Assembly: GCF_011386835.1 (NCBI RefSeq)
Contig: NC_088800.1
Coordinates: forward strand, 11,060,572-11,124,571
DNA from: Chrysemys picta bellii
Taxonomy: Eukaryota > Chordata > Testudines > Emydidae
Direction: 5' to 3'
DNA length: 64,000 nucleotides
In this document: positions 22,286 through 33,803 of the stretch, one piece after another
Numbering within the stretch: position 1 is the stretch's first letter
Layout: each line of letters opens with the position of its first letter
The notes under the pieces: model-generated
The model's input: the letters and a program-made list of their open reading frames with translations, nothing else
Databases searched by the model: none
Told to the model about the DNA's origin: nothing
Position numbers and translations under genes: made by a program

Positions 22286-24495
22286 ATTACTCCCAAGCAT
22301 TAAAAAGGATCACTTTCACCGTATTTAATCTTTGTACAATTGTTTCCTTTTACGTGCTGTTGTTTTGAAATTGAAAGCTTTCCCCAGAGATATTTTTTGC
22401 CTCCCATGCCCTCTCACAAGCTTTACTTGGGCTTGAAAGCTTGGCTGATGGCATTGACTGGCATTAACTGATATATTGATTGATTTTAGGTGGGAAAAGA
22501 GCATTGACACATTTGCTTTGTAAAAAATACCTCTATGGAGAATTATATGGACTTTGTGATCAAATGGGAGGTCAATTTTTTGGTCAATTCTTATGTGTGT
22601 GTGTTTGTGTGTGTAGCTGTGTGTTACAGAGAAAAGACTATCTGTGCTTCTGCTAAGGAATTTACAACAACATCTTTTGGAAATGCAAGACATGCATTTG
22701 GCCTTTTTTCTAAATTCTGCCTGTCAAGCATGTTCATTAAAAAAAAAATGCTGCCTATTCTGGTTAAAGAGTTAAAGAAAATGATAATCAATCTTGGAAG
22801 GGTTTGCACTGGAGTTGGTAATCTGAATTTGCATCTGTTCAAGTGGGAAAAGGGTTTACAAAGTGATCTGGATTAACATGATCTGACAGTGGCTGTGCTT
22901 ACAGACCTCCACCACACTGTATACAGTACAAGGGAAACAGTTTCCTTTTACAGTCTTTGACATTCCCTGTTCAGAAGATTTTTTATTTTAACCCCAGTCC
23001 TAATTGCCCTTCAGTATCAAAATTAATTGTGTTTTCTGCTAAAAGGCCAGTGCAGCTTAAGGTTACTCTAGGGTCCCAGCAGCCGATGCATCTTCTGTAA
23101 ATGGCTTGATTGCCGTCTGTGGAGAGGAGTGCTGGGAGAGATTTGCTTGACCGAGGCTATACATTACAGTCCAATTAGTGTGAAGATCACTACATGAGTC
23201 TTTAACTTTATCTAGTAACTGTCGGAATCTCTAATGGCGAGAGCAGAGCCAGGGAAGAGGAATGCAGAAACCCTCCTCCCCCCGGACTGCGTTAGCGATA
23301 CAGCATGGATTTCCCAAATTCCCCCAAGCCATGTCACAGGCGGAAGAGGGGGCAGACCCAGAAGCCAGGCACACTTGGTGTGTTGCACGTTTCTTCCTAA
23401 AAATGCAAAGGCTCCTTTCCCTTAGTAGCTTGATACCACCAATTGAATGTTTTATTAGCGTTTTTCCAGTCATTTCCTCTTCTCTGTCTTCTCTCTTTTC
23501 CTCTTTATCTCTACTCTTCTGTCAGCATTTGATTATTTTCCTTCTCCACTTGGCATTCAGCTGATCTGGAGCTTGTCAAATAAAGTCAAAGTCAGGGTCA
23601 GATTCTTCCTGGCTTGACAAAGTTGCACAATGGAGGTGGAGGACCCCAGGAACCTTCCCCAGCAGCCCTCGCGTGGCCATGTCTGGGTGAAGCAGAATAG
23701 CAGTCCCTGAGACTGCTCCATCCCTGTTCTCCTGGAAACACATGACACTCCAAACGGGGCAAAGGGTCAAAGTCATGACCTCACTTGCCCACATCCCAGA
23801 CCCCAGCGTGGGTCTAGCATGTATGCAAAGCAAGTGGCATTCCATCAAGGAGCTTAGTAATGGACATGATCTCCCTGGTAGCTGGGAAGCTCCAGAAAAC
23901 CTCTCAGTGTTTCTCCTGGGGTGGTCTTGGTTGTACCTCAATGGCATAATAGTGGTGCAGGGTCACCAACTGTATTTTAGAGTTTAGGAGAGTCTAAAAA
24001 TCGTAACTTCTAGGTACGTTTGGGATGTGGAAGTTCCGTTCTATGACTTCTCTTTATGTTAAACCTACCCCATTCTTCTGTTCCTCACTTGTTGAAAGGT
24101 ATCAGTGGCAAGGTGAGGTGCCCACTTTAAACTGAGTTTATTCTCAGATCTCAACTATTTCATCTCCATTTACGCAGTGGGTTCACATACCTGCTCAGGA
24201 TTTCATGCACCATCAATTCCTGAGGCCTTTCGCAACAGACCGCAATACCAAAGGGCAATAGTGTATTTGCAGCTCTCAGAGATTGGGGGCCTTTCTCTTC
24301 CAGAGACACTCTGGATTCAATACAGCCAGCAATGGGCTGAGAGATGAGCTCCTCAGCGTTTGCTCTCGTAAAGGATCATACCTTACAGTGACAGTGAATC
24401 ACAATTCCTGTTCAACTAGCTCAAGCAGAACAGCCATAATCCAAGTCCTATAATCTGCTTTTTGGTCAATCCCAGACTATCATTCATTCTTATTC
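22286..24495. other. Gene-free stretch
   Basis: A short TG-rich tract lies at about 22594-22622. Open frames of 100-123 codons on both strands around 22325-22876 and 23231-23987 have no recognisable domain. 22985-23240 is unique-looking and repeat-free, a candidate conserved noncoding block. 23475-23530 is CT-rich. Confidence 0.45.
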
Positions 24496-24755
24496 TTTGT
24501 ATTACTGTACAGCCCAGAGGCCTCAACCAAGCCTGAAGCTCCACTGTGCCAGGCAATGTAGAAACACATTATAAGAGCTAGACCCTGACCTAGGAGCTTA
24601 AAATCTAAATTGTGGACAAAGGGTGGAGGAGAAACAGCGGCACAGAGAGGGGAAATGACTTGCCCAAGGTTACCTAGCAGTTTAATGGCAGAGCCAAGAA
24701 CAGAAGTCTCTAGACTCCAAGTTCACTGTGCTAACCGCTAGATTATAGCAGTCCA
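24496..24755 (-). repeat. MIR-related SINE, near full length, minus strand
   Basis: Contains 'cactgtgccaggcaatgtag', 'ctgacctaggagcttaaaat', 'cggcacagagaggggaaatg', acttgcccaaggttacctag, tggcagagccaagaacagaa, and 'gtgctaaccgctagattata'. Reverse MIR with an extended 3' module. Confidence 0.85.
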
Positions 24756-25676
24756 AGTTCATGGCTCAAAACACTGAAAGGGCATGGCTGGGGGACTGTA
24801 TTTAGGATTCACAATGCACAATGTAACAAAGCGCACACACATGCAAAATATATCTGGGAAGGGTTCCAGAATACTGAGTCTGCACCTTCCTCCGTGTCTC
24901 ATGTTCTGTGTGGCTTCTTTCCTCTTACTTTCATCACATTTGTAATATCCTGTTTTTGCTTTACGATATTCTCTTTTTGTTATATAAATAAAAAGAAGTT
25001 GAACACCCTTCAGTTGCTGGTTTAATAAGATTCTCACTCATGGTGTTCTGGTAGATAGTAAGAGGATTGGGGATGAGGGTGGGAAAGAAAATGGTCGTAG
25101 AAATTCTAGGCTAACTGTACGGATTTGAACTGGAAATTGATTTCCATTCAGGCAATCAACAGAAAAAAAATCATGTGTGTGAGTCGTCTTCTCTCTGCAG
25201 GGTTAATATTGACTTTGGGATGTATGAGAACCAGGAGTGCTGTGGTTTGGTCACTAGAAATGTTTCTTAACTCATCCTGTCTTATCATTGTTCAAATACA
25301 ATCTATCCCCCTATCCAGGACATTTATCTAATACCATGAGCGTTTTAGGTTTGGAAGTATAATGTTAAGAGTATGGGACAAATGCAGCTACAATAGCCCT
25401 CTATCCATTTATGGTGATTGAATCCAAGAACTGAAGTACCAGCCCCAGCCATTTGAGTGAAAGGAGTAAATTATTTAGCTAAGACCAATAGAAGGCTTTT
25501 ATTTTCTATGTGGACCAGTCAGTAGAGGGAGACATGACTGATTTATCCACAATTATATCAGTGCTGTGAAACAAGTTGGCTAACTTCTCTGAAGAAAATG
25601 GAGGGGTACACAATTGAAGCAGGGCTGCAGTTGGCCCTAGGGATATAACCTTCACAACCTCTAGTGAGGAATGGTC
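24756..25676. other. Gene-free stretch
   Basis: No exon or identifiable repeat; short A/T runs only. Confidence 0.4.
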
Positions 25677-25684
25677 ACTTAGCT

Positions 25685-26017
25685 CAGTGTTTCCCAAACT
25701 TGGGATGCTGCTTGTGTAGGGAAAGCCCCCGGCAGGCCGGGCCGGTTTGTTTCCCTGCCGCGTCCGCAGGTCCAGCCGATCGCAGCTCCCACTGGCCGTG
25801 GTTCGCTGCTCCAAGCCAATAGGAGCTGCTGGAAGCGGCGGCCAGCATGTCCCTCGGCCCGCGCCGCTGCCAGCAGCTCCCATTGGCCTGAAGCAGCGAA
25901 CCACGGTCAGTGGGAGCCGCGATCGGCCTGACCTGTGGACGCGGCAGGTAAACAAACCATCCCGGACCACCAGGGGCTTTCCCTAAACAAGCGGTGGCCC
26001 CAGTTTGGGAAACACTG
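25685..26017. mobile_element. Palindromic hAT MITE, copy C (mixed ends)
   Basis: A 333-bp element flanked by acttagct (25677-25684) and acttagat (26018-26025), 7 of 8 identical. The left end is the A/B type (ccaaacttgggatgctgctt). The right end, read inward, is D type beyond the first bases (ccaaactggggccaccgctt). The core has CCAAT (gccaataggag, about 25818) and ATTGG (cccattggcc, about 25878). The 154-codon minus frame 25506-25970 crosses it and is a palindrome/GC artefact. Confidence 0.92.
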
Positions 26018-26194
26018 ACTTAGATCACAAAACGCATCAGTTATCCTGGGTAAGAAATATTTTTTCCTAGGTTAACCCAGCTCATGGAATGTCCTGTGGA
26101 GCTCACTGACCAGGAGTCAACAAAATATTAGATATTTGGGTGATGAGAACATTCACCGTTACCTTTGTTCACATAGACACAAATTTAAAAGGGA

Positions 26195-26395
26195 TACAAA
26201 CCACCATGCTTCAGGGCATAAGCTAACCATTAATTGATAAGTTTGTGAAAGAAATTTCCCTTATGGGCAAATGAGTTCATAAATATCCACAGTGGGGTTT
26301 CTTGCTTCTTCCTTTGAAACTTTCAGTACCAGCCACTGGATATTGGACTACATGGATCATTGACCTGATCTCCACTATGCCAAGAACACAAGTAA
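26195..26395 (+). mobile_element. CR1 LINE 3' end, plus strand
   Basis: Block order 'catgcttcagggcataagct', 'aagaaatttcccttatgggc', 'tttcttgcttcttcctttga', 'gtaccagccactggatattg', gactacatggatcattgacc. Same tail subfamily as 18626-18840, more diverged at its end. Confidence 0.85.
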
Positions 26396-26614
26396 TGATC
26401 ATTAAAAATTATCTTACCTTGTATTATTTTAATGTTTGGATTGATAAGGCAACATTTTCAACTTCTCTATATCTCTGACCACACATCATTGGGAGAACAG
26501 AAAAGAAACCTGTGCGTGCTGGCAAGTTATAGAGCAAAGGCGAAGCATAGAGCGAATGGAAATATGCAAGTCAAAATGAAACCCTCCATCTTTCTGTCAA
26601 ACTGAAACAATAAA

Positions 26615-26800
26615 ATAATAATGGCAGCTTGCATTTATATAGCACCTGTCATCCTGAAAGCCTGGAAAGCTCTTTGAAAACTTTACAAACTACTGCATTG
26701 TAACAGGACTCATGTCACCCATTCACCTATGAAAGGCAGCCACTTCTAGAAGCAGATACAACAGACAGCAATAGTACACAACATTTCTCAGTTTAGTTAG
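26615..26800 (-). repeat. MIR-related SINE 3' fragment, minus strand
   Basis: 'gcttgcatttatatagcacc', tgtcatcc, 'aagctctttgaaaactttac' and aaactac match the 3' module seen in MIR-like copies on the minus strand. The core beyond it is eroded. Confidence 0.65.
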
Positions 26801-26819
26801 AGTTGATCTTGAGAGATGC

Positions 26820-26965
26820 TGAGTTGCTGCTACTCCTACTGAAATCAGTGGGACAGATCCTCAGTCAATTAGTATAAATTGCTGTAGCTCCACTGACTTC
26901 AATGAAGCAATGCCAATTTACCCCAGTTAGAGATGCAGGTGCATCATCTCTCAGGATCAGGCCCT
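26820..26965. repeat. Palindromic interspersed repeat (cagtggga / tcaatgaa type)
   Basis: 'ggacagatcctcagtcaatt', 'gtataaattgctgtagctcc', 'actgacttcaatgaagcaat', gccaatttaccccag, 'ctctcaggatcaggccc'. The two halves are roughly inverted around the cagctccactgacttcaa centre. Related pieces occur at 32380-32470 and 40042-40098. Confidence 0.6.
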
Positions 26966-27234
26966 TATGGAAGAAGAAAACTAGGTGTAGTTGAAAGAGT
27001 TGCCTGATTCCAGTCTGAAATGAGCAGAATGATGTTCAAAATCGCAGCACACATCATTCTGATCTAGCTGAATAATTAGGGGTTTTAATCACAAAAGCAT
27101 TGCTGCTATTGTCTCAAGTCCTCTGCCCATGCATTTGTTATGCGCACCATCTGACTGAAGGCCATGCCTGCTCATTTAAGCCTGTTCACATAAAAAGTGG
27201 ATGGTTTTGAGCCAGTTCAAACCAAAGTCAACCT
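26966..27234. other. Gene-free stretch
   Basis: Nothing recognised. Confidence 0.4.
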
Positions 27235-28300
27235 CTCATAGACTTTTAAGGCCAGAAGGGACCATCTTGATCATCTAGTTTGACCTCCTGCACATTGCAG
27301 GCCACAGAACCTCACCCACCCACTCCTGTAATAGACCCATAACCTCTGCCTGAGGTACTGAAGTCCTCAAATCATGGTTTAAAGACTTCAAGTTACAGAG
27401 AATCCGCCATTTACTCTAGATCAAACCAACAAATGACATGTGCCCCATGCTGCAGAGGAAGATGAAACCCCCCCAGGTTCCCTGCCAATCTGACCTGGGG
27501 GGAAATTCCTTCTTGACCCCAAATCTGGTGATCAGTTAGACCCTGAGGTTGTGGATGAGACCCACCAGCCAGACACTTAGGAAATACTTTGCTGTAGTAA
27601 GTAAGAGCCCTCCCCAGATAAAGTCCCATATCTGGCAATTGGAGATATTTTCTACTAGAAGTTGATGATGGGCCATATGACACTGTAGGCAGCCTTATCA
27701 TATCATCCCTTCCATAAATTTATCAAGCTCAGTCTTGAAATAAGTTAGGCTTTTTGCCCCATCACTTCCCTTGGAAGGCTGTTGCAGAACTTCACTCCGC
27801 TGATGATTAGAAACCTTTGTTTAATTTCTAGCCTAAACCTATTGATGGCCAGTTTACATCCATGTTTTCTTGTGCCAACATTGTCTCCTAACTTAAACAA
27901 CTCCTCTCCCTCCCTGTTGTTTATCTCTCTGATGTATTTATAGTGACCAAGCATATCTCCCCACAACCTTAATTTGGTTAAACTCAACACACCAAGCTCC
28001 TTAAATCTCCTCTCATATGATAGGTTCTCCATTCCTCTGATCATCCTAGAAGCCCTCCTCTGGACCTGTTCCAGTTTGAATTAATCTTTCTTAAATGTGA
28101 GACCAGAATTGCACACAGTATTCCAGATGATGTCTCACCAGTCCCTTGTATAATGGTACTAACACTTCCCTATCTCTACAGGAAATACCTTGCCTGATGC
28201 ACCCTAGAATTGCATTAGCCTTTTTCATGGCTACATCACATTGGCGGCTCATAGTCATCCTTTGATAGACTTCCTGTGTCTAGGTCTCCGCCATCCCCAT
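27235..28300 (-). mobile_element. CR1 LINE 3' half, minus strand
   Basis: On the minus strand this runs 28300 to 27235. It begins in the 3' part of the CR1 ORF, crosses a surviving open segment (28044-27745) that encodes an MIRGMENLSYERRFKELGVL-type C-terminal region with GDMLGHYKYI and NSLPREVMG blocks, and continues into a 3' UTR ending '...actagatgatcaagatgg' and a ccttaaaagtctatga tail at 27235. CR1 C-termini carry this arginine-rich segment after the RT domain. The RT itself is absent (5' truncation). The subfamily differs from the copy at 1716-4911: the tail is a tctatga type rather than gttcttatg. Not functional. Confidence 0.9.
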
Positions 28301-30654
28301 TGTTAGGCAAAGTGCGGACCATAACTCATGAGGTTTAAAGGTCAGTGGAATTGAGGGGAAGTTGGTTAAATTTTTCATTGCTATTACATGTTTCACCTAG
28401 AAAAATCATACCTGATAATTGAGGAGCATGTTTGATATTATAGTGATGACATAAAGGACCAAATTCTGAGATCTTTAGTGGAGCAAAATACCTGTTGCCT
28501 TCCACTAGGAATCATAGAATTTGACTTTCACATATTAATTTTCAAACTGATGCTTAGCCCTGTGGTTTCCTGCCACTGAATATATTCCTCTATCAACCAG
28601 AATAATGTTTTCATGCACTGGAATATCACTTTTAAAGCATCTGTCTAACACCTGCTAGTGGCTGCAGGGAGGAAAATGGGTGAGACTGGGAGTATACAGC
28701 AGAAAAACTGTGGTTCAAAGTAAAGAGATTTGCAAGAAACCTAGAAACCCCACTTGGACTGATGCCCCAGAGTCCTTGCTATCCTGAGTCACTTTGCCTA
28801 TAATTGCGAAATGAGGGAAAATGACATTTAAATAACTAGGACCCATCTTTCTCTTACACATATGAAAGAAACAAAAACATTTCCTCTCTTTTCTTTTTAA
28901 AAAGCAATTTCATTTTTTTCCATGACACCTTTAGCACCTGCCACATTCCAACATACAGTTCCACAAACTTCTTGGTAGGCTGCCACTACTCTTACTGGCA
29001 GGGGAGAGGACAGGTTTCATGATCACTATAGATCCCCAGTCATGGCTCCTCCCAACTGAAATAACTCTGCACATTCCAGGAACGCCTGGGATGCAACCAG
29101 AGTTTGACATGAGCAGGTGTTCCTTACTAGGCTCCATAATCTCTGATTCAGTGTCCAGAATAGGGTATGGAAACTTCCCCTGGTCTCTTTCTGTCCCTTG
29201 CTCCGGTATTCCATCTGCCCTTTGACCAGACTTTGTGGCACCCAACCAAATTTAGGTTTATTAACACCACATGCATCTAAGGACTGGGTGGGTCCAAGAG
29301 GTACATAGTTCTCTTTTGCTTCCTCCCACCAAACTACGCCATTGTCTGAGCTAGTTATGGGGAGGTGGGGAAGGGAAGAGAGGAGGTGTCATTTTCACTG
29401 GCATCTAGAGCAGTGATTAAACATGTTAGCACTGAGAGTATCAGCTTCATACACCACCAGCCGGCAGCAGTGCAACATAAATAGTATGCCCTGGAAAGTA
29501 ATGTCTGAGCAAGAAGCTCCAGATGACGGCTACGAGATAAACATCTACTCTGGCCAGAATTAGAACCAAATGAAGGTGAGGTATGTGCTTACATAAAAAT
29601 GACTCCAGCACTCGTTATCCTGTAATAGAAGTAAACAATAAAAAGGAGTCCATTAGCCACTTGACATCTCTGTTCTAGACATTTAGGTATGGATTTGTAT
29701 GTCACCTAAGACCTCTGTAGAGCAAATGCCTAAAGGGTAAGAGTAGTCTCCTGGTAAATGTGAAGTTTCAAAAACCAGAGCTGTGAATTCATTCTCTATA
29801 TCTGCAACTCCGATTGACCTCGTCAGGTGCTCAAGAACTAACCCCAAATCTACATTATGACATGGAGGAAATGGAACCAGTTTAGAACATCATGGCCACC
29901 ATCTTAAACTCTCCACATTGGATGAGAGAATCCCCAACCTCGTCAAAGTGTTGATCACCCAAAATAGTAGCTGCAATGTTGCAACTGGATGATAGGAGAG
30001 GGGAACGGCCATTTTAATAACAGAATACTTCCAAGCTTTAGTTATATTGTCCTATAAATACTGTATTTTTCACTGCTGGAAATCCTTAGCCTTAAGTGTC
30101 ATACCTGGGATGATGTGCACAATGTTTATTTTAGTTCAGACAAATACTCAAAAAGTTAGGTTGCTTACACAATATATTGTGATATTTCTACAGGCACAAA
30201 GGATTGTGAGGGTCCAAAATGCTATTGTAAGTCAATGGGTGTCATGTACTTAATTTCCCTTTGAGCATTTGAAAATCTCCTGCCATATTGACTCAGTGCA
30301 TGTTATAAACTGGCTGGCACCAGCAACTATTATAGACTACTTCTAACACATACCTTCTCAGCACCTAAGACTGCTAGTTCCCATGAGTTGGTCCTTATTT
30401 TGTCTGCAGCTGAATAAGGCAGAGGCATAAGTCGCCTCTCCAAATTCCTTCTGTATTTTCAGTAGAATAAAGTAGCCTTCTCCACTTATGGCCTAACTTT
30501 TCTTTCAGGTACACCAGTTTTGCATTAGTGTTGCTCCCAATTTTCAGCTGTGGAAATAATAGGAGCACCAGTCCCTTCCTGTCTTAAACTATTGTGTAGT
30601 GTTGTTGGTCAAAGTTCAATTGAGTCTGTGTTCTAAGCAAGAGGTGGGTGAAGA
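28301..30654. other. Gene-free stretch
   Basis: No supported exon, RNA gene or clear repeat. The 104-codon minus frame at 28931-29245 and its overlapping frames have no recognisable features. Confidence 0.45.
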
Positions 30655-30725
30655 GACTCATGGGTATATGTTATCTGTAAAGCACTTTGAGAGCTGTGTG
30701 ACTGAAACGTAAGGTAGTATTAAGA
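30655..30725 (+). repeat. MIR-related 3' fragment, plus strand
   Basis: 'ttatctgtaaagcactttga', gagctgtgtgactgaaacg, taaggtagtatta: the inverse of the module at 26615-26800. Confidence 0.6.
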
Positions 30726-31654
30726 GAAAAATACTAAAATTCCACTAGCTTCAATTGGGGACAAACTGATGGCTCTGATAAGAGATCAGAAACTTTGGAC
30801 AAAATTGAGTGAAGCTTGATCCTGTTTTTGACAGAGTGACCTTGGAGAGTTTCTCTTGACTGTTATTTTCTGTCCTGGGATGAAGTGACATGAATTATTC
30901 CTTTCCCTCATCAGCATCAGTTTTTTAGGATAACCCAGTTGGGTAGGACAAAGACTTAAAGCGGGAGCTAAGCAGAGAATATATCAAGTATTCGACCCCC
31001 AGGCCAATGAAATGCAGTGTCATCATAACCCAAAGGGAGTATCATTAGTCACTGAAAGAAGGGGCTACAAGCATGCCCAGAGAAATCAATAGAAGGTCCT
31101 TGCCTAGTAACAAAAAGATAGCAGCACAGATGTTTATGTCTTTGCCCTTCACATACTTTGTTCTTCCTTCCTCTCCAGTCACCAGTCACCTTTTCACTTT
31201 CCTGATTCCTAACTAAGTAAAAATGAATGCATGTACTAAAAGAGACAAATCCTGCACTCTAGACCTTTGCTCAGATAAAATTCCCATCAGGTCCTGTGTT
31301 TTTATTTGTTGGTGAGTTGTTCTTTCTGGATGATGATGATTTGAAACATATGTCATGCCACTATTTATTGCCATCAACTCAATTTAGTCAAGACCTGGTC
31401 CAGCATGATCTGTTGCTCAGGCACTGATTTATATAATTGTCACGGCTAGCACTTACTATATGTTGTTAAAAATGTTTTTAAATATTGAGATCAAATAAAT
31501 GGTCCCAAGGGGCTCATCAGCAAACCTGTTTGGATATGGAACCCAGGGACAACTCTCGTTTTTTCACATGGAGTCTATTTTATTACAACTAATAATTCCT
31601 CTATGAAAAATCAACCAAGGATAGAGATTGTGATTGTGATTAACCAGGGGCAAA
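30726..31654. other. Gene-free stretch
   Basis: Nothing recognised. Confidence 0.4.
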
Positions 31655-31865
31655 GATTTCAAGCAGTGTTGGTTAGAATAGGGGATTGGGAGTCAGGACT
31701 CCTTGGTGCCATTCCTAGCCCCGCCACTTGTTGTGTGACCTCTAAAACTCTCCGTGGTTCAGTTTACCCATCCATAAAATGGGTGCAAAGTTATTTACCT
31801 ATATACTAAGGAGGTTATGAGGCATAATTAATTAAAGTCTGTGAAACTTTTCAAAAGCCTTCAAT
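31655..31865 (+). repeat. MIR-type SINE, plus strand
   Basis: 'gggattgggagtcaggactc', 'cctagccccgccacttgttg', 'ggttcagtttacccatccat', 'aaaatgggtgcaaagttatt', 'gtctgtgaaacttttcaaaa' in the expected order. Confidence 0.85.
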
Positions 31866-32379
31866 TAAAGGTTCAATACATGCAAAAAGTATTAATAATA
31901 AAAAGTTAATGAAAGATGGAAAGCTGCCACGTGTCTCCAGTATTACATGAAAGAGCTGGTGGGCCCTTCTGACCTTAAACTCTATGACTTTAAGTGCTCT
32001 GAATGATGTGCACTGTAGTTGGTCATTTGTTCTACCTAATCTGATTTATATATAATGTGAAGGAAAAATCTTTTCATGCTCAATTAGACTCATCCTCAAG
32101 TTGGCCCTGATTTCTTTGTACATTGGACCTTGACCAGGAGTGTCATATACAGTCCCTTCATATCAAGGCCAATAATAACCATTTGGATTCCTGCTAAATT
32201 TGTGCTATTTGGAGGGGTTATAGTGGTGGGGGGAAAGATGAAAACATGCTTTTAAAGAATAATAATTATGAGAAAATAGTCCCTATGACCCCAGTTCAGT
32301 AGAGCACAAAAGCATGTGTATACACACACAAACATACAAAGAAGGAGGAATATGTACAACAGTACACATGAAATGGACA
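31866..32379. other. Gene-free stretch
   Basis: A possible CR1 3' tip (cccttctgaccttaaactct, about 31966-31985) is too short to assign. The remainder is unassigned AT-rich DNA. Confidence 0.4.
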
Positions 32380-32470
32380 GATCTGGCCAATTCCTCACCC
32401 GGCATATCTCAGCGTTACTCCACTGAACTCAGTGGAGCAATGTTGATTTACACCAGCTGAGGATCTATCC
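32380..32470. repeat. Palindromic interspersed repeat
   Basis: 'ttcctcacccggcatatctc', agcgttactccactgaactc | agtggagcaatgttgattta, caccagctgaggatct. The centre (actccactgaactcagtggagca) is strongly self-complementary. Same family as 26820-26965. Confidence 0.65.
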
Positions 32471-33612
32471 TGTCACGTTAACCACAAGAGGAAGGTTTGT
32501 AAATGTGATGCTCACTTTGGAAGATGCCCCTCATGGCTATTTTAGAGGCTTTCCAAGGTTCTGCCTCATTGGAAAAAGACTTTTGTGAACTGAAAACCCT
32601 GAAATAGATTTTTTTTTCTAGTGATAATAAAGCTCTTAAAACTTCAGAAATGACATGGGGAATCTTTCATTCTGTTCTCAAGATGGCTAACATGGCCACC
32701 CCTCTAGTCAGAGCAAGAATGATAGGTAAACTTTTCACAAACTCCTACATGATTTAGGAGCCTAAATCCCGCTTTCAAAAGTGACTCGGGCACTTTGGAG
32801 CCCAAATCACTATCACATTTTTAAACAGGCTCTCCCACCAAAGCTCAAAGCCTCTGAAACTTCAGAATTGGCTATTGTCCCATTCTTTGAGCATAGGCAT
32901 ATATATTAAGGCAGCCGATGTCATAGTGGGTGCTCTAAACAGCCTTGCGCCTATATTCCCCTATTAGGTGACTAAGCGCCAATCTCATTGCCAAAAGTGG
33001 AACTGAATGCTTACATTTTAAGATTTGACTGCCAGACATAGCTCCTCATTCAGAAGTTTGTCCTTCAAGATGGCCATCAGCAGTGGCATGGAAGGAGCTG
33101 GACATCTTCTAGATTTAAAGGGGCCACATTATATATGGTAGCTAATGGTTAAAAAAATATCCTTTGGTACTTTTTGCGTATTATTTTACAGCTACATACA
33201 ATTTGTCTAGTGAAATATGGCTTTTAAGTCACTCACTGACAGTGCGTTTTGGCTGTTTCCATTAAACATGCACACCAAACACGCCAAGAGCCTCGTGGTG
33301 TTGGAATATAATGTTATTTTGAATAATATTATTTTTCACCACTCATATGTCATCACTTCTTATTCCTAACATGATGTCACCACATTTACAGAGTTTTCTT
33401 GTTTTTGACAGTTTTTAAGTGAGTTTGTAATGAATAAAAGTAAAGCTGGATGATGAATTTTTAAAGCTGTAATTTTTAATGAAAAATAAAAGCCCACATT
33501 TGGCAGCTCCTGGAGAGTGAAAATCCCTGTTTTTTTAAAGGGAAGTCCTTTTGTACATCACGTAAAAAGAGAAATTCCTTATTCTACAGCAGCCCAGAAT
33601 ATGTTCAATATA
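32471..33612. other. Gene-free stretch
   Basis: 32750-32840 has 'gatttaggagcctaaatccc' and 'tttcaaaagtgactcgggca', fragments of the taggcacctaaat repeat type. The rest is AT-rich and unassigned. Confidence 0.4.
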
Positions 33613-33801
33613 CACTTCTACCCCGATATAACGCTGTCCTCAGGAGCCAAAAAATCTTACCGTGTTATAGGTGAAACCGCGTTACAGCGAACTTGCTTTG
33701 ATCCACCGGAGTGCGCAGCCCCGCCCCCCCCGGAGTGCTGCTTTACCGGGTTATATCCGAATTCATGTTATATCGGGTCGTGTTATATCGGGGTAGAGGT
33801 G
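33613..33801. mobile_element. 189-bp non-autonomous Tc1/mariner-like (pogo-type) element
   Basis: The ends are CACTTCTACCCCGATATAAC and its near-complement (gttatatcggggtagaggtg), flanked by TA on both sides (33611-33612, 33802-33803), the target preference of Tc1/mariner elements. Near the right end the TIR-derived word gttatatcgg is repeated. Internal CG-rich sequence includes a C-run at 33724-33731. No transposase fragment. The 100-codon plus frame 33517-33819 runs across it and is spurious. Confidence 0.85.
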
Positions 33802-33803
33802 TA

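Noticed and set aside
25506..25986. 154-codon minus frame and 79-codon plus frame
   Set aside because: They run through MITE copy C; the peptides repeat those from copies A, B, D and F, so they reflect repeat sequence.
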